A stretch of DNA of 41,619 nucleotides, from contig CALCJV010000104.1 in assembly GCA_937967405.1 (NCBI GenBank), forward strand, positions 1-41,619, read 5' to 3'. The notes under the pieces are model-generated. The model had not been told where the DNA came from and ran no database searches. It was given only the letters and a program-made list of their open reading frames with translations. Made by a program: the position numbers and the translations under genes. This document shows positions 1 through 9,043 of this stretch, piece after piece (position 1 is the stretch's first letter; each line of letters begins with the position of its first letter). The stretch comes from an uncultured Chloroflexales bacterium. Lineage in GTDB: Bacteria; Chloroflexota; Chloroflexia; Chloroflexales; Chloroflexaceae.

Positions 1-1781
1 TGGATAACAACCCGCGTATTTTCGATGGGGTGATTGATCTGGGTGCGTATGAAGCACAGGATGTCCAGCCGGAGATACCGCCCACACTTACGCCCACCAA
101 CACCCCCACTCTCACCAATACGCCCACCCCATCCGATACCCCGACGGCCACCGCCACTGCCACTGTCACCCCAACGGCAACGGCTACCCCATCGGGCACA
201 CTCACTGCAACCCCAACCAGCATCTTCACCGCAACCCCAACACCTACCGCGAGTAACACTCCGACGAACACACCCACCCCAACTGCCACCGACGCGCCCA
301 CAACCGGCACGCTCGGCGGGCGCGTCTGGCTTGACAGCAACCTGAATGGACGGCAGGATAGTGGTGAGCTTGGCATAGAAGGCATCCAAGTGGAACTCTT
401 GCAAGCGGGCACGGATAGCATCTTCGGCACAGCAGATGATGTTGTTGTCGCGGAGACATTCACGGGGCTGAATGGTATCTACAGCTTCCCAAGCCGCGCT
501 CCGGGCCTGTATCAAATCCGGGTCGGGACGTTTGAAGGCTTCCGCTTCACCATCCAGAGTGGCGATCCATTAGGGAGTGCGATCAATCCAGACACTGGGC
601 GCACTGACCCAATTACGTTGAACGCAGGTGACGATCTGAACACGATCTCAGCCGGGTTCGTGCCGGATGAGTTCCCTACCCCCACCCCGACCGACACCCC
701 GACCCCGACGGCCACCCCCACTGCCACCGATGAGCCGACCGCTACGCCAACCGCGACCATTGTTATCGTGCCACCGACAGAGACCCCAACCGCAACTCCG
801 ATAGCAAGCACCATCGAACTTTCGGTGACGCTGCAAGGCGCAACCCAAGTAGCCCCCGGCACACGGCAAGCCTTCACGGTGGAGGTGACGAATCGTGGCA
901 CAGGCAATACAACGACTCCCGTAACGATCACGGTGCAAGTGCCAATCTCGACAACCTTCAATATCACCAACAGCAACCCCAATTGGCGTGAGCTTGTACC
1001 AGCAACACGGGAGCAGGGGGCAATCTACGGGTTGACGCTTGACCCGCCACTTGGCGCAGGGCAGACAGTACCCCTCTCATTCACGGTGGATGTCCCCGCT
1101 AGTGTTCCCGAAGGTACGCGCCTGAGTGTACCGGCGACGCTCAACTGGACAGATGCTAACGGGCAAGCCCAGACCAGTGCTGCCCGCGCTGAGGTGCAAG
1201 TGTCCTTCTTCCGCGCCTATCTGCCGCTTGTGGTGCGGGCAGCAATTCCGCCCGCGGATGCCTTCCCTGATCTAGTCGGGGCGATCCGGCTGACACCGAG
1301 CCAGACCCGCTTTGAACCCGGCGCACCCGTGCTGATCGAAGTCGTTGTCACCAATCAAGGCGAGGCTCCCACGAATGCTGGCTTCTGGGTAGACCTCTTC
1401 ATCAATCCCGCTAGCCCGCCCCAGCAAAACCAGCTATGGCCCACCGTCTGCGGGCTGTTCCCGTGTCAAGGCGTATCGTGGGGCATCAGCAATACAATAG
1501 AGGTTGGGCAAAGTATAATCCTGACCTCAACCCTCGAAAGCTACCGCCAAGAGTATACAATCTGGCAAGGTAGCTTCATCACCGGCACAACCGACCTATA
1601 CGTCTATGTGGATGTGTGGGACCCTGACACAACCGTAGGGGCAGTCTTTGAGGGTGAAGCAGGTGAACAGAACAATGTCACGCGGCTATCGGGGCTGCGT
1701 GTGCCGGGCTTGCGCCTGATGCTGCGCGACGAGGAGTTGCCAATAATACCGCCGCGCCCTTCGATCCCGCTGCGAAGATAG
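1..1781 (+). CDS. Modular surface protein with Thr/Pro linkers, SdrD B-like and DUF11/CARDB-like domains (5' partial)
   Basis: The frame is open from the left edge (first full codon at 3), so the gene begins outside the window. The first visible residues, ending IDLGAYE, match the closing motif of choice-of-anchor Q or parallel beta-helix domains, so a beta-helix probably lies upstream. A Thr/Pro-rich linker of TPT-type repeats covers about 85-300. About 303-660 is an SdrD B-like module with the GxVWLDxNxNGxxD signature. A second Thr/Pro linker (about 672-809) follows, then a DUF11-like beta-sandwich (about 810-1215) and a CARDB-like segment (about 1257-1720) with the [11 protein letters not shown] pattern. 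No C-terminal anchor or sorting motif is visible, and the protein ends in SIPLRR. Family knowledge suggests an extracellular adhesin or surface-layer protein. The domain calls come from sequence patterns only, and the export signal is not in view. Confidence 0.85.
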   Translation, partial: DNNPRIFDGVIDLGAYEAQDVQPEIPPTLTPTNTPTLTNTPTPSDTPTATATATVTPTATATPSGTLTATPTSIFTATPTPTASNTPTNTPTPTATDAPTTGTLGGRVWLDSNLNGRQDSGELGIEGIQVELLQAGTDSIFGTADDVVVAETFTGLNGIYSFPSRAPGLYQIRVGTFEGFRFTIQSGDPLGSAINPDTGRTDPITLNAGDDLNTISAGFVPDEFPTPTPTDTPTPTATPTATDEPTATPTATIVIVPPTETPTATPIASTIELSVTLQGATQVAPGTRQAFTVEVTNRGTGNTTTPVTITVQVPISTTFNITNSNPNWRELVPATREQGAIYGLTLDPPLGAGQTVPLSFTVDVPASVPEGTRLSVPATLNWTDANGQAQTSAARAEVQVSFFRAYLPLVVRAAIPPADAFPDLVGAIRLTPSQTRFEPGAPVLIEVVVTNQGEAPTNAGFWVDLFINPASPPQQNQLWPTVCGLFPCQGVSWGISNTIEVGQSIILTSTLESYRQEYTIWQGSFITGTTDLYVYVDVWDPDTTVGAVFEGEAGEQNNVTRLSGLRVPGLRLMLRDEELPIIPPRPSIPLRR

Positions 1782-1817
1782 CGTCTGGCAGATAGTCCAT
1801 CATTGGGATCGGGTTCA

Positions 1818-1855
1818 AGGGCTAGGTGTTGTGTTTACCTGACACACCTAGCCCT
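1818..1855. terminator. Hairpin between convergent genes
   Basis: A perfect 12-bp inverted repeat (1818-1829 with 1844-1855, 14-nt loop) lies between the surface protein gene and folC, which converge here. Neither strand has a U-tract after the stem. It could act as a bidirectional or Rho-assisted 3' end. Confidence 0.5.
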
Positions 1856-1868
1856 AAGCACCCACCCC

Positions 1869-3239
1869 TTAATCACACACAGTCGCCACGCCTAAGGCTT
1901 CGCGGGCCGCCCCTACGACGAACAGTGAGCCTGTCACGCAGATCAGATCAGCGGGGGTTGCGTGGGCTTGGGCTAAGGCGAGCGCATCCGGCACATCATC
2001 GGTGAACAGCGTTTCGCCAGAGTACCAACCGGAACCCTGCTGGGCCAAACGCGCTAGATCGGTCAATGCACGCGGGTGGCGCGAATGGGTTAACACGAGC
2101 AGGCTCGCGGCCGGCAACAGCTCACGCAGGATCGCTTCGATCTGCTTATCCCGCGACACTCCTAACACAAGAATGAGACGGTGATAGACAAACTCAGCTT
2201 GTAACGCCTGTATCAGCTTATATGCCGAGTCACCATTGTGAGCCCCATCCAGCACAATCGTAGGCTGCTGCCCCACGACCTCTAGCCGTCCGGGCCAGTC
2301 TACGCTGGCCAAACCAGCCTGAATGTGGGTATCACTGATGACAAACGGATACGTCGCGTGCTGGCGCAACAGCACCGCCGCTGTACACGCAAGACGGGCA
2401 TTCTCGCGCTGAAACGCGCCCCGCAGGCGCGGGATCGGCGGGACGGGGCAAATCAGGGTGGGCACAGGAGTGCGCTCGGTGTGTTCATCACGGCAGAGCG
2501 GTGTAGCTGCATCGCGGGTACACACCGCAATATGCAACGGCGCACCGACCTGCTGCGCAACGGCGGCGAGAGCAGCCGCAGCTTCTGCGGGCTGGGGCAC
2601 TGTGACGGCGGGGACACCGGGCTTGAAGATGCCCGCCTTGTCGCTGGCAATCGCAGTCAAGGTGCTGCCCAACACGTTTATGTGGTCGTAGCTAATCGAG
2701 GAAACCAGCGAGACCAACGGGGTTAGGACATTGGCGCAGTCATAGCGGCCACCTAGTCCTACCTCGATCACAGCAAGTTGTACACTTTGCGCGGCGAAGT
2801 GACACAAGGCGATACTAAAGCCAAGTTCAAAGGTCGTGGGTGCGCCATAGGTTGCGGTATCGAACTGCTCAATAATTGGCGACAGATGGTTGACGAGAGC
2901 CACGAGTTCGGCTTGGGTAATCAGCGTGCGGTTGACCTGAATGCGTTCACGGTAGCTATTCAGGTGCGGTGAAGTCCACAATCCAGTGCGGTAGCCGCCT
3001 GCCCGCACAATACTTTCGAGGATCGCGGCGGTGCTGCCTTTGCCTTTTGTGCCCGCAATCACGACACTCTGAAATTGGGCTTGCGGGTTGCCGAGTGCGG
3101 CCAGTAATGCCCGTAGGCGATCCAGATTGTGGGCGGCTTCGGCGGGCGTGCGAGCCGGCTTGCGCTCGTAATCTATGAAACTATACAGGTAATCCAGCGC
3201 ATCTTGGTAGGTGCTGATCTTAGGGGTTGTGATTGTCAT
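1869..3239 (-). CDS. folC: Bifunctional folylpolyglutamate synthase / dihydrofolate synthase
   Basis: This 456-residue protein has the usual length of the Mur-ligase-like FolC family. It joins glutamate to dihydropteroate or tetrahydrofolate with ATP in the cytoplasm. The P-loop GTKGKGS lies at residues 63-69, after the family's N-terminal helix region with YLYSFIDYE near residue 17. The LWTSPHL motif of the substrate-binding region follows at about residue 90. The central EVGLGGRYDCANV and the later LDGAHNG are typical Mur-ligase family segments. The ATG at 3239 has an AAAGGA Shine-Dalgarno about 5 nt upstream. The gene is read away from the nuclease-like gene at 3316, 76 bp upstream on the same strand, and converges on the surface protein gene. 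FolC and the dihydrofolate-only FolC2 type cannot be separated here. Confidence 0.95.
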   Translation of the reverse strand: MTITTPKISTYQDALDYLYSFIDYERKPARTPAEAAHNLDRLRALLAALGNPQAQFQSVVIAGTKGKGSTAAILESIVRAGGYRTGLWTSPHLNSYRERIQVNRTLITQAELVALVNHLSPIIEQFDTATYGAPTTFELGFSIALCHFAAQSVQLAVIEVGLGGRYDCANVLTPLVSLVSSISYDHINVLGSTLTAIASDKAGIFKPGVPAVTVPQPAEAAAALAAVAQQVGAPLHIAVCTRDAATPLCRDEHTERTPVPTLICPVPPIPRLRGAFQRENARLACTAAVLLRQHATYPFVISDTHIQAGLASVDWPGRLEVVGQQPTIVLDGAHNGDSAYKLIQALQAEFVYHRLILVLGVSRDKQIEAILRELLPAASLLVLTHSRHPRALTDLARLAQQGSGWYSGETLFTDDVPDALALAQAHATPADLICVTGSLFVVGAAREALGVATVCD

Positions 3240-3315
3240 CGGTTCCTTTCATGCCGCGACAGGGCGGCGAGCATACGGATCGGCTTGGGATGGGCGGCGG
3301 GTCTTGAGCTAGACC

Positions 3316-4242
3316 CTACTCGATCTCTGCCCGTAGGCGTTGTTCCAGCGTCGCAAGGTCAGGGATGGCTGGCAGATCAGCCCGGAGCCGCTGGAGCTGC
3401 TGCACATCGCGGATCGGCTGGATCAGCATGGCCAACGCGAGCGGCGCATCAGGGAAGCGTGCGGTCAATGCTGCTAGCACTGCGGAACGCTCGGTCTCCA
3501 CCGCCCGCGCTTGGCGTTCGGCTTCTATTTCGCGCTGGGTAGCTTCCATCACTTGTCGCAGCTGCTGCAATTCTTGTTCGTGCTGGGCTTTCACATCTTG
3601 CATCAGGTATTCGATCAAGTCAGAACTCATGAGAACCTCCTTCGTCACAATGCGGGTGAACTGCGCGGAGTCAAGGATCGGTGCAGCAAAGATACCGAGA
3701 AACGTCAGGATGTCGGCGCGTTGCTCGATAGGTGCAATCCGCAGCAAAGTCAGCGCGGTCTGTTCGATAGTGGCTGCATCGGCTCCCCGCATCAATGGGC
3801 TGAGCGTCATCAGCGCAAGGTTGCCACTCGCTGCCGCCTCTGCTGCGTCAAACTGCCACAGCCGAATGGCGCGAACCTGCCAATCATAGATCAGCTCCCC
3901 ATCCACCTGAACCCTGATCCGATCTCCCATATCGTCGCTCGGCTTGAGGTAGATCACGATGCCGATTACCGGCAGGTCAGGGTTATCGAGCGTTACCACA
4001 CCCATCGAGACCACCAGTCGCCACAAGATCGAGCGGTCGCGGTAGCCTTGCCATTCGATGATAATGAGGTATTCTTGACCCTCTGGGCTACGCACCCGCA
4101 GCAGGGTATCGAGCGTCTGCTTGCGGAGGGGCAACTCTGGCACGATCACTTCGATCACACTAGCGGCGGGCAGGCTGAGCAGGGCCAGCAGATCAGCAGG
4201 GCGTAGCAGCACAAGACGTTTCAATGGCAGGTCGGTTTTCAT
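3316..4242 (-). CDS. Rpn/DUF4351-like PD-(D/E)XK nuclease family protein
   Basis: A 308-residue protein resembling the Rpn recombination-promoting nuclease or transposase-like family. Asp45 in LDTLLRV and Glu63/Gln65 in IIEWQ fit the PD-(D/E)XK core in its ExQ variant. The rest is alpha-helical, with a Gln/Glu-rich coiled-coil stretch (about residues 195-240) and a C-terminal domain like those of DUF4351 proteins. I chose the ATG at 4242 because GAGGAG lies 3-4 nt upstream and an extended -10 promoter lies at 4280-4288. The open frame continues upstream to 4407, but that start would precede the promoter. Families of this type occur in many copies in cyanobacteria and Chloroflexota and are often called putative transposases. 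No terminal repeats or partner transposase are visible here, so mobility is not supported. Confidence 0.75.
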   Translation of the reverse strand: MKTDLPLKRLVLLRPADLLALLSLPAASVIEVIVPELPLRKQTLDTLLRVRSPEGQEYLIIIEWQGYRDRSILWRLVVSMGVVTLDNPDLPVIGIVIYLKPSDDMGDRIRVQVDGELIYDWQVRAIRLWQFDAAEAAASGNLALMTLSPLMRGADAATIEQTALTLLRIAPIEQRADILTFLGIFAAPILDSAQFTRIVTKEVLMSSDLIEYLMQDVKAQHEQELQQLRQVMEATQREIEAERQARAVETERSAVLAALTARFPDAPLALAMLIQPIRDVQQLQRLRADLPAIPDLATLEQRLRAEIE

Positions 4243-4279
4243 TGGCTCCTCATCCGGTTGGCCCATGTCGCTCACCATT

Positions 4280-4288
4280 ATTGTAGCA
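4280..4288 (-). promoter_or_regulatory. Extended -10 promoter of the nuclease-like gene
   Basis: On the minus strand the site reads TGCTACAAT, an extended -10 with hexamer TACAAT. It lies about 38 nt before the start at 4242. No clear -35 is visible. Confidence 0.45.
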
Positions 4289-4452
4289 TAGCGGCAAGCG
4301 GGCGGTGCGGCGTAGCGTATACCTTGCGGATGATCCTGCGAAACCGAGTGGGTACAATCGGCGCAGAGATGACTCGCTACGGGTTCCTCCACAAGCAAGA
4401 GACACACCGGTTAGGACGAAGCATCAGAACAAAAATTCTAATACTTCTCTAA

Positions 4453-4481
4453 CAGACAGAACGCCTCCACACTGGTATACT
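4453..4481 (+). promoter_or_regulatory. Sigma-70-type promoter
   Basis: CAGACA (4453-4458), a 17-nt spacer and TATACT (4476-4481) with an upstream TGG form a good extended -10 promoter. The next plus-strand gene starts at 4696, which implies a leader of about 205 nt. Confidence 0.5.
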
Positions 4482-4695
4482 ATGCTTAAGGTTTTTACAC
4501 TGGCGTAGTCAATCTGATTGCACATGCATCCTATCCTATCCGGAGCCACCGGATCGCCCTATGTGCAGACTCGACTACCACCCTACGCTAGCCGCAGAAA
4601 ACCGCTCGAAACCCGCAGCATGGCTACGCCCTTAGAGGTCATCCCCTAGCCCACGCTTTGCGCTCGGTGTGGTAGCATCCGAAAGGAGCATGGTG

Positions 4696-5220
4696 ATGGC
4701 AGTTGTACAGCGTCCGCTCAATGGGCGATGGCGGAAGACGCAGCAGGTCTCGCGGAGCACATCGCTAGCCCTGCTAAATCTGGTGGCAACCATGCTGTTC
4801 CTTGTGGCCCTTGCCCTATTGGTGCAGCGTGGTTTAGAATTAGGCGAGCGCAAGCTCAATGATTGGCGGTATGGCTTCCCGCGTGCCGCTCGTGTTACGC
4901 TAGTGGATGGATCGGATGCAGGACGCGGGCCTACGTGGTGGGTGCAGACGATTAACTTGAATGGGCAGATCAGTATTTTCGCCATTCCGAATGGCGATGC
5001 CACCCAGATGCAGACTCTCGCGGGGCCGTATCTGGTGGGCTACCACAACATCTACGAGGTGGCTGTACCCACCCTCCGTGATGTTAACGGCGATGGTCAG
5101 GTGGATTTAATGGTAACGGTACGCGGCGAGGTGTTCGTGTATCTCAATGATGCTGGCACATTGCGCCCAATCAGGGCCGAAGAGCGGGCCCAGTTGGCGG
5201 GGGCAGATCGTGATCGCTAA
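4696..5220 (+). CDS. Membrane-anchored protein with a calcium-loop-like repeat
   Basis: A 174-residue protein of no family I recognise with certainty. A basic N-terminus is followed by one transmembrane segment at about residues 24-46 (LLNLVATMLFLVALALL). The rest should lie outside the membrane. The region near residue 138 contains DVNGDGQVD, a Dx[DN]xDG calcium-binding loop of the kind found in FG-GAP/VCBS or dockerin-like repeats, so this may be a single short FG-GAP repeat. I chose the ATG at 4696 because AGGAG (4684-4688) lies 7 nt upstream. An in-frame ATG at 4690 is too close to it, and a GTG at 4669 is the longest option. The glycosyltransferase gene begins 9 nt downstream, so the two are probably co-transcribed. 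Confidence 0.65.
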   Translation: MAVVQRPLNGRWRKTQQVSRSTSLALLNLVATMLFLVALALLVQRGLELGERKLNDWRYGFPRAARVTLVDGSDAGRGPTWWVQTINLNGQISIFAIPNGDATQMQTLAGPYLVGYHNIYEVAVPTLRDVNGDGQVDLMVTVRGEVFVYLNDAGTLRPIRAEERAQLAGADRDR

Positions 5221-5229
5221 ACGTAGAAC

Positions 5230-6333
5230 ATGCAGCAGTTTCGGCAACGGGCACTTCCGGCTCTGGGCACAGGGCGGGCAGTGCCCGTTGTGCATAGCGT
5301 AGCTGTCGTGTCGCCACCTATGGCACTATCCGTTCCTAGCCCGCGTCCGCCAATCTCGGTTGTGATCCCGACATGGAATGCGCTCCGCTATTTGCCGGCC
5401 TGCCTTGCTGCGCTGCGTAGCCAGCTCACTGCTGAAGATGAGCTAATCCTTGTGGACAATGCCTCCCGCGATCAGGCGGGCGCGTGGGCGCGGCAGCACG
5501 CGCCGGATGTGCGCCTCATCTGCCTGCCCACCAATTTGGGCTTTGCAGGCGGCACAAACGTCGGCATACGAGCGGCACGACATCCGTTGCTGCTGCTGTG
5601 CAACGATGATGCACTGGTCGAGCCGGGCTGTGTGGCGGCACTGGTTGCGGCCTTGCACACCCATCCCGATTGCGGAGCCGTAGCGGGGGTGCTCACCTTC
5701 AGCCGCCACCCAGAACGGGTGGCATCAGCGGGCATTCGCATGCAGCAGGATGGGCTAGCACTGGATACATGGATCGGCTATGCAGTGGACACGCTGCCCC
5801 GCCAACCGCAGCCCGTATTCGGCGCAAGTGGTGGCCTTGCCCTGCTGCGGCGAGCGATGCTCGATGATGTTGGCTTGTTTGCCGAGTCGTTTTTTGCCTA
5901 TCTCGAAGATGCCGATTTAGCGTGGCGGATGCGCCTGCGCGGGTGGCGGGCCTACACAGCCCCATCAGCGCGGGCCCGCCACGTCTACGCTGCGAGTGGC
6001 AGCCCATTCAAGCAACACTTGCTCGCCCGCAACCGCATTCGCATGCTGGTGCGGGCAGTTCCCACGCCGCTGCTGGGGGCGCACTGGGCAGCGATCCTGC
6101 GCTACGATATGTTGGCATTCGGCTATGCCACGCTCACGCGCCAACCAGCGATGATACAGGGGCGGCTCGCTGCCCTACGCGAGCTACCCGCGCTCTTGCA
6201 TGAGCGTCGCCAAATACAGGCCCAGCGTACCGCCTCAATCGGTGACCTCGCCCGCTGGCTGGAGCCGCCCGCCGCACCGCGTGCAACACTGCGTCTGCGC
6301 CGCGAGATCGCCCGCCTGAGTCGCGGGGCGTGA
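5230..6333 (+). CDS. Family 2 glycosyltransferase (rhamnosyltransferase-like)
   Basis: A 367-residue GT2 enzyme that would move a sugar from a nucleotide donor to a cell-surface glycan. The GT-A fold starts with ISVVIPTWN (residues 42-50). ILVDNAS and TNLGFAGGTNVGIRAA follow, and NDD at 125-127 is the DxD-type metal site. The acceptor-side motif YLEDADLAWR near residue 224 carries the catalytic ED pair typical of the dTDP-rhamnosyltransferase branch. The C-terminal third is basic and has no clear membrane span. The start is uncertain: the ATG at 5230 has a weak ribosome site, and the ATG at 5320 would begin nearer the conserved core. The gene lies 9 nt after the membrane-anchored protein gene and probably shares its transcript. 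Confidence 0.85.
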   Translation: MQQFRQRALPALGTGRAVPVVHSVAVVSPPMALSVPSPRPPISVVIPTWNALRYLPACLAALRSQLTAEDELILVDNASRDQAGAWARQHAPDVRLICLPTNLGFAGGTNVGIRAARHPLLLLCNDDALVEPGCVAALVAALHTHPDCGAVAGVLTFSRHPERVASAGIRMQQDGLALDTWIGYAVDTLPRQPQPVFGASGGLALLRRAMLDDVGLFAESFFAYLEDADLAWRMRLRGWRAYTAPSARARHVYAASGSPFKQHLLARNRIRMLVRAVPTPLLGAHWAAILRYDMLAFGYATLTRQPAMIQGRLAALRELPALLHERRQIQAQRTASIGDLARWLEPPAAPRATLRLRREIARLSRGA

Positions 6334-6377
6334 AGCGTTTCTCATTAGCGTATCACGCTCATCCGCCCCCTGCTTGC

Positions 6378-6409
6378 CCTTCGCGTCCTGCGTGGTTTGC
6401 CTTCCCTGA
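6378..6409. repeat. 32-bp direct repeat, copy 1
   Basis: This segment starts CCTTCGCGTCCTGCG and ends TTCCCTGA. It is identical over 32 bp to 6441-6472, and both copies run straight into heptamer arrays. Confidence 0.9.
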
Positions 6410-6435
6410 GACCTGACCCCTGATACCTGACACCT
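6408..6435. repeat. Heptamer tandem array 1 (4 units)
   Basis: Four 7-nt units in register (GAGACCT, GACCCCT, GATACCT, GACACCT), consensus GACACCT. The array directly follows the first 32-bp repeat. Confidence 0.85.
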
Positions 6436-6440
6436 ACCCG

Positions 6441-6472
6441 CCTTCGCGTCCTGCGTGGTTTGCCTTCCCTGA
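6441..6472. repeat. 32-bp direct repeat, copy 2
   Basis: Second exact copy of the 32-bp sequence at 6378-6409, again followed directly by heptamer units. Confidence 0.9.
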
Positions 6473-6540
6473 CCCCTGACACCCGACCCCTGAACCCTGA
6501 CACCTAGCACCTAACACCTGAGACCTGACACCTACCACTA
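6471..6540. repeat. Heptamer tandem array 2 (9-10 units)
   Basis: Nine clear 7-nt units plus a degenerate tenth, all in register from 6471. Most are one change from GACACCT. Such arrays resemble the short tandemly repeated heptamers known from cyanobacterial and some Chloroflexota genomes. Their role is unknown. Confidence 0.85.
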
Positions 6541-6649
6541 TGCTGAGATGGAGAAGCAGTGGCGCGTAGCGGTTCCACGCCACCAAAATCATGGGTATAC
6601 TATAAAGCGATGGTATAAAACGTGAGAGCAGAGTACACGAGGAGCTTCT

Positions 6650-6928
6650 ATGATTGTCAATTTCTACGCAACGCTGCGCCCTATCGTCGGTGGCAAGACG
6701 ATTGACTTTGAGCTAGACGAAGGCATCACCGTTGCCCAACTCGTCGAGATAATGGTAACCCGCTACCCACCCCTGCGCGAGCAGTTGCTTGACGAGCACG
6801 GCAACCTCTACGCGCATGTGCATGTTTTTGTGAATGGGCGCGATGCCCCAGCCTTGACGCACGGCATGCAAACCGTGCTAACCCACAACGATAAGCTAGA
6901 TGTGTTTCCGGCAGTGGCCGGTGGCTAG
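6650..6928 (+). CDS. MoaD/ThiS-family ubiquitin-like sulfur carrier
   Basis: A 92-residue beta-grasp protein of MoaD type. It ends in Gly-Gly (DVFPAVAGG), the tail that MoeB-like enzymes adenylate and thiocarboxylate to supply sulfur for molybdopterin. The N-terminus (MIVNFYATLR) and the central VFVNGRD fit the family, and the length is normal. The ATG at 6650 has GAGGAG (6639-6644) 5 nt upstream. It converges on a tungsten-type aldehyde oxidoreductase gene, whose cofactor is a pterin dithiolene, so a role in that cofactor is likely. No other moa gene is in the window. A ubiquitin-like small modifier (SAMP-type) role is possible, since archaeal-type MoaD proteins do both. Confidence 0.85.
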   Translation: MIVNFYATLRPIVGGKTIDFELDEGITVAQLVEIMVTRYPPLREQLLDEHGNLYAHVHVFVNGRDAPALTHGMQTVLTHNDKLDVFPAVAGG

Positions 6929-6970
6929 CCCTTCGGCCCCTCGCTAGGGCAAATGGCGCATGGATACGAC

Positions 6971-7005
6971 ACAGCGCACCGCTTGAGCTGTCAGAGGTGC
7001 GCTGT
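6971..7005. terminator. Hairpin between convergent moaD-like and aor genes
   Basis: A perfect 10-bp stem (6971-6980 with 6996-7005) and a 15-nt loop lie midway between the two converging genes. There is no U-tract on either side, so it may be a bidirectional 3' end. Confidence 0.5.
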
Positions 7006-7034
7006 CGCTCCAATCAGCAGGCGGCGTAGAATGG

Positions 7035-8855
7035 TTAGATCGTGTATGCTACCTCGATCTCCAATTCACGCAGTTTGGCTTCCGGCACAACACCATCTAC
7101 CCAGCCGCGTTTCTCGTAGTATTCGCGCAACATCTCCGGCAATTCGCAGACGTGCCCCACTGAACCACCGTGTTGGGATGGCTCATTGAGGAACCGCTCC
7201 GGCAGATAATCGCTCCCCTCCCGGAAGCCTGCCAAGTTGTTGTAGTGTCGCTCCAAATTGTAGATGCGCTCACCAGTCTTGAGCAGGTCATCGGTGGTGA
7301 AGGGGATGCCCATAAACGCGGCATACTGCATGGCGTACTCCTCAATGCCCTCCGCGAACGCGCTGAACTTGCACAGATCGAGGCTATCCGAGAAGGCGTG
7401 AATATCCTGCAAGATCTTTAGCAACTCGCCCTTGCCTTCGTAGGCCAGCGGGTCGGTCTTGAGCGGGATCAAGCCCAATTCGCTCGCAGGCGAGTAGCCG
7501 CGCAGGTGGCACGCGCCACGATTGCTAGTGGCATAGCCCAAGCCCATACCCTTCAGCCCACGCGGGTCATACGCGGGGATCGCCTGCCCCTTGACCGTCA
7601 TACCCAATTCTGGGTGGCCAAAGTGGGCCGCAAAGCGGGCTGTTCCCTCAGCGAGCACATCGCCAATCCCTTCGCGGAAGGCCAGCTTCTCTAGGGCGGC
7701 GATCATGCCCATATAGTCGCCCCACTCCAGCTTATCGCTGGGCGGGATCGCGCCCTTCTCCGAAATCTCCATATAGGTTCCCAGCAACACACCCGCCTCA
7801 ATCACATCGAAGCCGAAATCGTTGCCCATGTCAATCATCTTGGCTACTGAGGCCGCATTGTCGTTGCCGCAGCACGGGCCGAGAGCCCACGCCGGTTCAT
7901 ACTCAAAACTCTCCATGCGTAGCCCAGCGAAGGGCCCTTCAGTGATCTCGATCTCCTTCTTGCACGCTACCGGACAGGCATGACAGGTTGGGTCTTCGAC
8001 GAGGATGTTCTCTTTGACATATTCGCCACTCACTAGCTCTGCCGTCGCAAAAGCTGCATCGCGCCCATTGTAGCCCGGCAGCGCACCAATCGTATTGGTG
8101 ATGTTCATCAACACGTTCGTGCCATACACCGAGAGGCCACCCTTGCGCGGACTAGTGACATTCTTCTCATCCATGATTGTGGCGAGGGCTTGTTTATGAG
8201 CAACCTTCCAGCCTTCCACATCAATCGGCTTAGGCATCTGCTTGGGAGCCTTAACTACCACTGCCTTGAGGTTCTTGCTCCCCCCAACACAGCCCGTGCC
8301 ACCGCGCCCACTAGCCCGATCATTCTCATTCACCCAGCACGCAAAGCGCGATAGGTTCTCGCCCGCTTGCCCAATCGCAATCACCGTCAAGTCTTTCTCA
8401 CCAAACTGCTCGCGGAAATACTTCACCGTATCATGTACGCCTTTGCCCCACACTGCACGTGCGTCGCGGATTTCGGCTTTGCCATCCTCGATGTAGAGAT
8501 ACACCGGCTGCTCAGCTTTGCCCTTGACAATCACTCCATCGAAGCCAGCCCAGCGTAGCCGCGCTGCCGACCACCCGCCTTGATGGCTATCGGTGACCGT
8601 GCCCGTGAGCGGTGATTTGGTGACAATCGCCATCCGGCCGCTCATGCTCGCTTGCGTGCCCGTGAGGGGACCATTCATAAAGCAGAGGATATTGTCAGGG
8701 GACATGGGGTCAACTTGCGGGCCATTCTCAAAGACATACCGAACACCAAGACCGCGTGCGCCGATGTACTTTTGTGCCCACTCTTCCGGGATGGGGCGGT
8801 ACTCCACCGTACCTGAAGTCAAATCTACATGGGCGATTTTGGTTGGATGTGCCAT
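7035..8855 (-). CDS. aor: Aldehyde:ferredoxin oxidoreductase, tungsten type
   Basis: A 606-residue enzyme that would oxidise aldehydes to carboxylic acids and pass electrons to ferredoxin, using tungstopterin and one [4Fe-4S] cluster. Cys291, Cys294 and Cys298 (CHACPVAC) with Cys495 (LDLCKF) match the cluster ligand spacing of archaeal AOR. The DPRGLKGMGLGYATSNRGAC stretch (about 430-449) is the bis-pterin binding type. The N-terminal domain (ARGLGVRY, GPLTGT) is typical, and length and order are normal, so the gene looks intact. The ATG at 8855 has a strong AGGAGG. It lies between a MoaD-like carrier gene and a DUF1952-like gene, which suggests a cofactor-linked module. The aldehyde substrate cannot be told from sequence. 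Mo- or W-dependent relatives of the same family are possible. Confidence 0.95.
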   Translation of the reverse strand: MAHPTKIAHVDLTSGTVEYRPIPEEWAQKYIGARGLGVRYVFENGPQVDPMSPDNILCFMNGPLTGTQASMSGRMAIVTKSPLTGTVTDSHQGGWSAARLRWAGFDGVIVKGKAEQPVYLYIEDGKAEIRDARAVWGKGVHDTVKYFREQFGEKDLTVIAIGQAGENLSRFACWVNENDRASGRGGTGCVGGSKNLKAVVVKAPKQMPKPIDVEGWKVAHKQALATIMDEKNVTSPRKGGLSVYGTNVLMNITNTIGALPGYNGRDAAFATAELVSGEYVKENILVEDPTCHACPVACKKEIEITEGPFAGLRMESFEYEPAWALGPCCGNDNAASVAKMIDMGNDFGFDVIEAGVLLGTYMEISEKGAIPPSDKLEWGDYMGMIAALEKLAFREGIGDVLAEGTARFAAHFGHPELGMTVKGQAIPAYDPRGLKGMGLGYATSNRGACHLRGYSPASELGLIPLKTDPLAYEGKGELLKILQDIHAFSDSLDLCKFSAFAEGIEEYAMQYAAFMGIPFTTDDLLKTGERIYNLERHYNNLAGFREGSDYLPERFLNEPSQHGGSVGHVCELPEMLREYYEKRGWVDGVVPEAKLRELEIEVAYTI

Positions 8856-9043
8856 AATACCTCCTTGTACTGTATACTGTGCTCATTATCGCTTGCAGCT
8901 ACGTCGCCGCTGACACTGCAGGCACAGCTGCGGGGACAGCGTCCGTGTGCCACTGAGGATAGTGTCTTCACATAGTTTTTAGTGTAGCATATCGCCGCCG
9001 AGATGTCTAGCCTGAATGCTCACCAAAGCGTAAGGATACCCAT

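Larger units (their letters stand above)
4243..4695. other. Intergenic region with divergent promoters
   Basis: About 450 bp without a convincing gene. It holds a minus-strand extended -10 for the nuclease-like gene, a plus-strand promoter at 4453-4481 and a small GC hairpin (stem 4538-4543 with 4549-4554, loop AGCCA). The open frames crossing it are short, lack ribosome sites and resemble no known family. Confidence 0.6.
6334..6649. other. Intergenic region filled by composite repeats
   Basis: The 316 bp between the glycosyltransferase and the MoaD-like gene hold two copies of a 32-bp repeat, each followed by a tandem heptamer array (listed separately). A 6-bp hairpin follows (6559-6564 with 6578-6583). 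Near the MoaD-like gene are two -10-like sequences, TATACT (6596-6601) and TGGTATAAA (6612-6620). No gene is seen. Confidence 0.7.

Noticed and set aside
75-300. Short tandem repeats in the first gene as a phase-variable tract
   Set aside because: They encode a Thr/Pro linker of a surface protein. The units are degenerate, not uniform, so slippage switching is unlikely.
3316-4242. Insertion sequence
   Set aside because: The PD-(D/E)XK-type protein is often called a transposase, but no terminal inverted repeats or target duplication flank it.
6378-6540. CRISPR array
   Set aside because: The repeats are two 32-bp units followed by heptamers. There is no regular spacing with unique spacers and no cas genes.
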